The position numbers and the translations under genes are program-made. From Bacteriovorax stolpii (GTDB taxonomy: Bacteria; Bdellovibrionota; Bacteriovoracia; Bacteriovoracales; Bacteriovoracaceae), in NCBI GenBank assembly GCA_945905815.1, contig CAMDQH010000013.1:1-55654 (forward strand): a stretch of DNA of 55,654 nucleotides, given 5' to 3'. This document shows, in pieces, positions 50,890-55,654 of the stretch. Under the pieces are notes generated by a model. That model worked only from the letters and a program-made list of their open reading frames with translations, did not search any database and was not told where the DNA came from. How positions within the stretch are numbered: the first letter of the stretch is position 1; each line of letters opens with the position of its first letter.

Positions 50890-52434
50890 TTAGACAAAAA
50901 TCGGCCGTCCCGAAAAATCTTTCGGTTTAGGTAAGTTTAATATTTTCAATATGGTTGGAGCAACATCTTTAAGGGCCATAACTTTATTATCACTTGTTGG
51001 CATGATATCGACGTCTTTCAGTTTCGGATGAACAATACAAAAAGGAACATCAGAATCTGAATGTGATGTGTGAACAGCCTCATCCTCATAGGCCATCTGA
51101 TCAGCATTGCCATGATCAGCGGTAATAATCATCGTTATATTTTCAGCTTCACATTTGGCCTTCAATTTTCCGACACATTCATCAAGCGCTTCAACGGCCT
51201 TGACTGCAGCATCAAAGTTGCCGGTGTGGCCAACCATATCGGCGTTGGCAAAATTTACGAGATAAAATGAAAAAGATTTATCACCTAAAGCTGCTGTTAG
51301 TTTTTCTGCAACTTCATTGGCACTCATTTCAGGTTTTAAATCATAGGTTGCCACGTCTCTTGGTGAGGGAACCAGACAGCGCTCTTCACCAGGAAAAGGT
51401 TTTTCTTCGCCGCCATTAAAAAAGTAAGTTACGTGAGCGTATTTTTCAGTCTCAGCAATTTTAAATTGTTTTTTTCCAAGTGTGGATAAGTACTCAGACA
51501 GAGTTCCCTTAACTTTTTCTTTATCAAACAAAATGGGAATCTCCGGACACTCGTCCTGAACGTAGGGTGACATACAAAGAAAGTATCCCGGTCTTACGGG
51601 TACAGGAAATTCTTTAAAAGATTTATCCATCATGGCCAAAGTCATCTCGCGCGCTCGATCTGGTCTGAAGTTGAAAAAGAAAATGGAATCGCCCGTTTGA
51701 ATCGCACCATCTTCAGCAAAAAGCGCAGGGGTGATGAATTCATCAAAATTACCTTTTTTATACTCACTCAAAAGGTAGGCTTCTGGTTTGAGTTGAGTTT
51801 TCTCTGCCGAACCAATCATCATTTTATAAGACCGCTCAATCTTTTCCCATCTGCGGTCTCGGTCCATGCCGATGGATCGCCCTTGCATACTTGCAAAAAC
51901 ATAACCCGGACATTGAAGAATTTCTTTAAGGTACTGAACGCCCTTATCTTTGGCCGTATCTCGTCCGTCCATAAATACGTGAAGGTAAATACGAAGATCA
52001 GAATAAGGACTTAGGATTTTTAAAATTTCTTTCAAATGATTAATGTGTGAATGAACAGACCCATCAGAGAGTAGTCCCATGAGATGGATGCGTTTAGTTC
52101 CGCTCTTGGCTTTTTCAATAAGCTCTTTCATCTTCGGCATATCTTTCAAAGTTTTATTCTCAATCGCCTCATTAATTCGTACCAGATCCTGCCGAACTGG
52201 ACGACCAGCACCTAAATTAATATGTCCAACTTCAGAATTTCCGGCCACACCTTTGGGAAGACCAACAGCTTCGCCGCCAGGTTGTATGGTTGTTAATGGG
52301 TAATGAGAAAAAAGATAATCAATGTTTGGTTTCTTAGCAGCTTTGATTGCGTTTTTGTGTTCATTCGGACTCATGCCAAAGCCATCTAGTATCACGAGAA
52401 GAACTCGAGAACTTATTCCTTGTATTGAATGCAT
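50890..52434 (-). CDS. gpmI: 2,3-bisphosphoglycerate-independent phosphoglycerate mutase
   Basis: 514 residues, Mn2+ enzyme of the alkaline-phosphatase superfamily: metal Asp in VILDGFG (D17) and the nucleophilic Ser in GNSEVGH (S67), with DGRDT, ITADHGNAD and HTSHSD for the second metal site. AGGG precedes the ATG. Upstream of pfkA, nine bases after rlmH. Confidence 0.97.
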   Translation of the reverse strand: MHSIQGISSRVLLVILDGFGMSPNEHKNAIKAAKKPNIDYLFSHYPLTTIQPGGEAVGLPKGVAGNSEVGHINLGAGRPVRQDLVRINEAIENKTLKDMPKMKELIEKAKSGTKRIHLMGLLSDGSVHSHINHLKEILKILSPYSDLRIYLHVFMDGRDTAKDKGVQYLKEILQCPGYVFASMQGRSIGMDRDRRWEKIERSYKMMIGSAEKTQLKPEAYLLSEYKKGNFDEFITPALFAEDGAIQTGDSIFFFNFRPDRAREMTLAMMDKSFKEFPVPVRPGYFLCMSPYVQDECPEIPILFDKEKVKGTLSEYLSTLGKKQFKIAETEKYAHVTYFFNGGEEKPFPGEERCLVPSPRDVATYDLKPEMSANEVAEKLTAALGDKSFSFYLVNFANADMVGHTGNFDAAVKAVEALDECVGKLKAKCEAENITMIITADHGNADQMAYEDEAVHTSHSDSDVPFCIVHPKLKDVDIMPTSDNKVMALKDVAPTILKILNLPKPKDFSGRPIFV

Positions 52435-52443
52435 GTCATTTCC

Positions 52444-52896
52444 CTAGTTATGGTAAGGGTGACCGGTACGTATGGTTTGGGCCCGGTATAGTTGTTCTAC
52501 CAGTAATATTCTGGCCAACTTATGAGGGAATGTCAGCTCGGAAAGGGAGAAACGCTCTTGGCAAAGGCTGAGGACTTCACTTGCAAATCCTTCCGCCCCT
52601 GCAATTACGAAGATTAGTTTATTTGATCTTTCAAGCTGCACTTGACTCCATTCAGCAAAGGCTACCGAAGTGTAGCGCTTGCCCCACTCAGTCAGAGCAA
52701 CCATATGGCCACCGCCCAGATCTTTCACTTTTTTGATAATAGCTTCGCCTTCAGCTTCTTTGTTTTCAGCGGAGGCCTTTAATTCATGAATAATGAGTTC
52801 GGGATTATTGATACGTTTGAGATAGTCGTCTTCAATAGCTTCAAGATGAGAATCTTTAAGTTTGCCCACCACGATCAGATGAATCTGGCGGGCCAT
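52444..52896 (-). CDS. rlmH: 23S rRNA (pseudouridine1915-N3) methyltransferase
   Basis: 150 residues, SPOUT enzyme: FVIAGAEGFASEVL cofactor knot and the C-terminal LVEQLYRAQTIRTGHPYHN are diagnostic. Methylates pseudouridine 1915 of 23S rRNA. The start has no Shine-Dalgarno and follows rsfS by three bases, so it is probably translated by coupling. The rlmH-rsfS pairing is common in bacteria. Confidence 0.96.
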   Translation of the reverse strand: MARQIHLIVVGKLKDSHLEAIEDDYLKRINNPELIIHELKASAENKEAEGEAIIKKVKDLGGGHMVALTEWGKRYTSVAFAEWSQVQLERSNKLIFVIAGAEGFASEVLSLCQERFSLSELTFPHKLARILLVEQLYRAQTIRTGHPYHN

Positions 52897-52899
52897 AAT

Positions 52900-53367
52900 T
52901 TAGAAATAGCCTTTAAGGTCTGCTTTCTCTGTTGCAACGTTTGTTGGTTTTCCGAAATAAAACTCGTCCGGAATTTTAACTTGGGCATTTTTAATTAGAA
53001 CCATATCAAGATCATAAACATCACGAGCAGGACCATTGAAGATATGAACGATGATGTCACCAGTATCGAGAAGAATCCAGTTAGCAGATTCATAACCTTC
53101 ATAACTTACAATTGAAGCACCATTGTGTTGTAGGTTGGCAGAAATTTCATCCACCATAGCGCGAGCTTGCATCGTGTTCTGAGCGGTTGCAATGATTGCA
53201 TAATCGCAAAGTGCACTCGTTTTACGTAGATCAAAAACCTTAAGGTTATCACCTTTATAGTTTGCCACGATCCAGGCAGAAGCCATGGCGTGATTCAATG
53301 GAAATTCAAATCCATCGTTTGATATAACTTTCTTAACTTCACCTTGTACGTACTCATTTATGGCCAT
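52900..53367 (-). CDS. rsfS: Ribosome silencing factor
   Basis: 155 residues, Iojap/RsfS: LRKTSALCDYAIIATAQNTMQARAM, YEGYESANWILLDTGDIIVHIF and RDVYDLDMV. Binds L14 and blocks subunit joining under starvation. AAGAGA upstream. Two bases after obgE in the same operon. Confidence 0.95.
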   Translation of the reverse strand: MAINEYVQGEVKKVISNDGFEFPLNHAMASAWIVANYKGDNLKVFDLRKTSALCDYAIIATAQNTMQARAMVDEISANLQHNGASIVSYEGYESANWILLDTGDIIVHIFNGPARDVYDLDMVLIKNAQVKIPDEFYFGKPTNVATEKADLKGYF

Positions 53368-53369
53368 AA

Positions 53370-54395
53370 TTATTTCTCTTTTTTGAGCTCTTCTTGGATA
53401 ACTTCTTTGGTTCTTAGCATAAGTTGCTTCAGTAATTCAATATTGCGTCCAGAAATACCCGATATAGGGAGAACCTTGCGGTCCAACTGAAGCTCCATAG
53501 ATGAGCGAAATTTCTCAATTTCATCCTCAGTCATGGCATCAATCTTGGTTAAACACACGATTTCTTTTTTTAGAAGAAGCTCTGGATTGAATTTTTCAAG
53601 CTCATCTCTGACTGTTGAATAGGCTTCAATCGCCTCAAATTCTTCTAGAAACATCGAACAATCAACTAGATGAACTAATGCTGAGGTTCTTTCAATGTGC
53701 TTCAAGAATTTAATCCCAAGGCCTTTACCTTCAGCAGCACCTTCTATGAGTCCTGGAATATCTGTAACGACTAGAGTTTTATCGCCCAACTCTACGACGC
53801 CTAAATTTGGTTCAAGTGTCGTAAAAGGGTAGTCAGCAATTTTAGGGCGAGCTGAACTGATAGCACTAATAAGAGTTGATTTTCCTGCGTTAGGAAGCCC
53901 AATAAGAGCAATATCTGCAAGAAGCTTAAGTTCTAAGTGAATAAGTAGTTTCGTTCCAGGCTCACCGTTTTGGGCGAATGCTGGAGTTTGTTTCACAGAA
54001 GTTTTGAAGTGGGCATTTCCTTTACCGCCGCGGCCACCTTCACAGGCCTTATACATTTGTCCATGTTCGGTGATATCAGTAATGAGATTGCCCGTTTCAC
54101 GGTCTACCAGCATCGTACCGACTGGAACTTTCAGGATGAGATCCGTACCGCAAGCGCCTTGCATGTTTGAACCGCCACCGTTACCGCCAGCTTCAGCGAT
54201 AAAAGTTTTTAGGCCTCTAAAATGTAATAGGGTATTGAGACCTTCGTCCCCTTGAAAATAAACGTTACCACCCTCGGCGCCGTCTCCACCATCTGGTCCA
54301 CCTAAGGGCACATATTTTTCACGACGATAGCCTACAAAGCCTTTGCCGCCTTCGCCTGAGATCACTTCAATGTCTACTTCATCAATGAATTTCAT
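53370..54395 (-). CDS. obgE: Obg GTPase
   Basis: 341 residues: Gly-rich Obg fold at the N terminus (EVISGEGGKGFVGYRREKYV) and a G domain with P-loop GLPNAGKST, DIPGLIEGA and LTKID. Acts in large-subunit assembly and stress control. Lacks the C-terminal OCT domain of some Obg proteins. CAGG precedes the ATG. Lies about 25 bases after the rpmA terminator, with a second small hairpin between. Confidence 0.96.
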   Translation of the reverse strand: MKFIDEVDIEVISGEGGKGFVGYRREKYVPLGGPDGGDGAEGGNVYFQGDEGLNTLLHFRGLKTFIAEAGGNGGGSNMQGACGTDLILKVPVGTMLVDRETGNLITDITEHGQMYKACEGGRGGKGNAHFKTSVKQTPAFAQNGEPGTKLLIHLELKLLADIALIGLPNAGKSTLISAISSARPKIADYPFTTLEPNLGVVELGDKTLVVTDIPGLIEGAAEGKGLGIKFLKHIERTSALVHLVDCSMFLEEFEAIEAYSTVRDELEKFNPELLLKKEIVCLTKIDAMTEDEIEKFRSSMELQLDRKVLPISGISGRNIELLKQLMLRTKEVIQEELKKEK

Positions 54396-54405
54396 AAAAA
54401 CCTGA

Positions 54406-54419
54406 CCGTCTCGCGACGG
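54406..54419 (-). other. Small GNRA-like hairpin just upstream of obgE
   Basis: Minus strand CCGTC, GCGA loop, GACGG: a perfect 5-bp stem between the rpmA terminator and the obgE Shine-Dalgarno. Confidence 0.45.
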
Positions 54420-54451
54420 AAAAAAAAAGAGGGAGCTATTTAAGCCCCCTC
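54420..54451 (-). terminator. Rho-independent terminator or attenuator after rpmA
   Basis: Nine-bp stem (54429-54437 with 54443-54451, one G-T pair), 5-base loop, then a run of nine T on the minus strand. obgE begins only ~25 bases further, too close for a separate promoter, so partial read-through is likely. Confidence 0.88.
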
Positions 54452-54478
54452 AGTATCTTAAAAATCTTTAAAAATCAA

Positions 54479-54733
54479 TTAAGCTGGAACAACTGAAATG
54501 ATTTTTGTTTCTTTGTTGTAAAAGCCAAATTTCACAGTACCAGGACACATAGAATAGAGCGTGAAATCACGACCCATTTTTACGTTTACTCCTGCATGGA
54601 ATTTTGTACCTTTTTGACGAACAATAATCATGCCCGTTTTAACAACTTCACCACCGAATTTTTTTACACCGCGCATTTTTGGGTTAGAGTCACGTCCGTT
54701 AGATGTACTACCACCCGATTTCTTATGTGCCAT
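54479..54733 (-). CDS. rpmA: 50S ribosomal protein L27
   Basis: 84 residues, starts [17 protein letters not shown], the typical L27 N terminus reaching the peptidyl transferase centre, and has [18 protein letters not shown]. Follows rplU by 33 bases in the L21-L27 operon. GGAGATACGAT region precedes the ATG. Confidence 0.97.
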   Translation of the reverse strand: MAHKKSGGSTSNGRDSNPKMRGVKKFGGEVVKTGMIIVRQKGTKFHAGVNVKMGRDFTLYSMCPGTVKFGFYNKETKIISVVPA

Positions 54734-54766
54734 ATATCGTATCTCCTAAAATTAAATTCTTATTTA

Positions 54767-55114
54767 TTACTTTTTAGCTTTTGCTTCAGCCTTACTAACT
54801 CCACCCTGACCATCATTGATTTCAGTGATCAAAAGACCAGTGTAACACTGACGGTGACCGTTCTTACGACGGTAAGCACCTGGCTTACGTTTAAGAACTA
54901 AAATCTTACGAGTACGGCCTTGTCTTACAATTTTAGCTGTAACTTTAGCGCCGCCAACAACTGGTGCACCAACAATAGTTTTTGCTCCACCAACAAGAAG
55001 AATTTGGTCGAAAGTAACAATTGCGCCTTCTTCAGCATCAATTTTTTCAACGTCAATTAGATCGCCAGCTTTCAATTTGTACTGGTGACCCTTGATTTCA
55101 ACAACCGTATACAT
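54767..55114 (-). CDS. rplU: 50S ribosomal protein L21
   Basis: 115 residues: MYTVVEIKGHQYKLKAGD, VTFDQILLVGG and RKPGAYRRKNGHRQ, diagnostic of L21. Basic C-terminal tail. GAAGGAG stands seven bases before the ATG. First gene of rplU-rpmA-(obgE). Confidence 0.97.
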   Translation of the reverse strand: MYTVVEIKGHQYKLKAGDLIDVEKIDAEEGAIVTFDQILLVGGAKTIVGAPVVGGAKVTAKIVRQGRTRKILVLKRKPGAYRRKNGHRQCYTGLLITEINDGQGGVSKAEAKAKK

Positions 55115-55189
55115 GAGGACTCCTTCGAGAATACCACCTGTCGGAGAGGAACTTGATTCCTGCTTTAAGCCCTAGGTGAGTTAATTTGA

Positions 55190-55654
55190 TCATAGGGTTG
55201 TAAACGGTGCGGGCGGATTTGTCAATTTACGTCTCTTTTCGGCAACTAATAAGAAGAGTGAAAATGGTGCAAAAAGCCATAAAGGGTATTGGTATTTAAA
55301 ATAACCGGCCGGGGCGATAAGGCAAACTAGAATGATTCTTGCTCCTAGAATAAGGCACAGTAACGCGTAGAAGCGAGAGGCGTAGCGCGTTATAAATAAG
55401 CCTAATATGAGGAGAAGTGGGATGATATAGGAGGCAAAAACGATTGGGTGTTGCCTAATTAACCTTCCCGAATAGGAAGTCATATTACTACCCCAGGCAG
55501 GTCTTGAGTATTTAGGAACGGATAATTCAGATTTCACATCTTCGATATATTCAGACGATCTAGCCGGACTGAAAGAATATTCGTCAGAGTAAATGAATGA
55601 CCAATTTGTGTTAAATCCAAAAATATAGCCGGCCATATTTATGCGATTTTTTAA
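55190..55654 (-). CDS. C-terminal part of an integral membrane protein (cut by the window edge)
   Basis: The frame is open to the edge, so the gene is partial. Visible: a soluble stretch (FGFNTNWSFIYSDEYSFS) then at least three membrane helices (VFASYIIPLLLILGLFITRY, FYALLCLILGARIILVCLI, YPLWLFAPFSLFLLVA) and a basic tail. Resembles the C-terminal end of a polytopic glycosyltransferase-type (GT39-like) protein, but this is weak inference. An internal Met at 55636 could be mistaken for a start. Confidence 0.5.
   Translation of the reverse strand, partial: LKNRINMAGYIFGFNTNWSFIYSDEYSFSPARSSEYIEDVKSELSVPKYSRPAWGSNMTSYSGRLIRQHPIVFASYIIPLLLILGLFITRYASRFYALLCLILGARIILVCLIAPAGYFKYQYPLWLFAPFSLFLLVAEKRRKLTNPPAPFTTL
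55197..55225 (-). promoter_or_regulatory. Putative rplU-rpmA promoter
   Basis: Minus strand TTGACA (55220-55225), 17-base spacer, TACAAC (55197-55202), inside the 3' end of the upstream gene. The leader of about 75 bases can form small stems (GGAA/TTCC). It might hold an L21-type autoregulatory leader; not proven. Confidence 0.5.

Noticed and set aside
55115-55189. Definite L21 leader element
   Set aside because: Only short stems are visible by eye; a covariance-model search would be needed.
1-55654. CRISPR arrays, insertion sequences, prophage
   Set aside because: No regular short repeats with spacers, transposase, integrase or phage structural genes were seen.

Overview
The window looks like chromosomal DNA of a low-GC (roughly 38-40 %, judged by eye), Gram-negative bacterium. 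A lipoprotein signal (LSSC), many Sec signal peptides with outer-membrane or periplasmic style products, a diaminopimelate pathway gene and a run of small secreted proteins with no recognisable family point to a diderm. Gene content and style (secreted metallopeptidases, glycine-rich RRM proteins, PrkA, degenerate HD-GYP proteins) fit the Bdellovibrionota, most likely the Bacteriovorax/Peredibacter side. That assignment is inference; no rRNA gene is present to settle it.

Layout. 1-3.5 kb: tRNA-Met, then dapF-tlyA diverging from it, a secreted protein and apt. 3.6-10 kb: asnB facing three consecutive secreted proteins on the minus strand (M4-like protease, M1-like aminopeptidase, WD40/Kelch protein). 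10-13.5 kb: MFS permease, HD hydrolase, SnoaL-like secreted protein, CorA-type channel. 13.5-16.6 kb: three tandem RRM RNA-binding genes and a degenerate HD-GYP protein. 16.8-20.6 kb: small secreted proteins, HutD/Ves-like and DUF1456 proteins and a 36-residue membrane peptide. 20.6-23.9 kb: P2-type ATPase, a membrane protein and a frameshifted small gene. 23.9-29.1 kb: thrABC operon with a divergent ACT-domain gene. 29.2-34 kb: S9 peptidase, tRNA-His, barrel-like protein, HAD phosphatase, RluA-type pseudouridine synthase. 34-40.6 kb: PrkA, a divergent FGE-like/Cys-rich pair, a 5'-nucleotidase-like lipoprotein that has lost most catalytic residues, and an SDR. 40.6-45 kb: cysteine desulfurase-nadA, parA-parB, and a 22-residue secreted or membrane peptide enclosed by terminators. 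45-50 kb: secreted proteins, glutamate dehydrogenase, an orphan ComM/ChlI N-terminal domain under a start-codon hairpin, and a DUF4160/ribbon-helix-helix pair. 50-55.6 kb: pfkA-gpmI-rlmH-rsfS-obgE, and rpmA-rplU, plus the end of a membrane protein cut by the window edge.

How it works together. Housekeeping units are clear: lysine/peptidoglycan precursor (dapF), threonine from aspartate (thrA, B, C), Asn synthesis, Glu catabolism, NAD synthesis with its own cysteine desulfurase, glycolysis (pfkA, gpmI) joined to ribosome maturation (rlmH, rsfS, obgE, L27, L21). Around them lies a large set of exported proteins, as expected for a bacterium that digests other cells. The most unusual signals are: a repeated promoter arrangement in which a -10 box ends exactly six bases before the start codon (candidate leaderless mRNAs); a perfect 9-bp inverted repeat enclosing the Shine-Dalgarno and start codon of an orphan ComM-domain gene next to a DUF4160/RHH pair; a 9-bp palindrome over a promoter at 45.9 kb; tandem RRM genes with nearly identical tails and terminators; and a UshA-like pseudoenzyme. 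No insertion sequence, phage gene or CRISPR array was seen.
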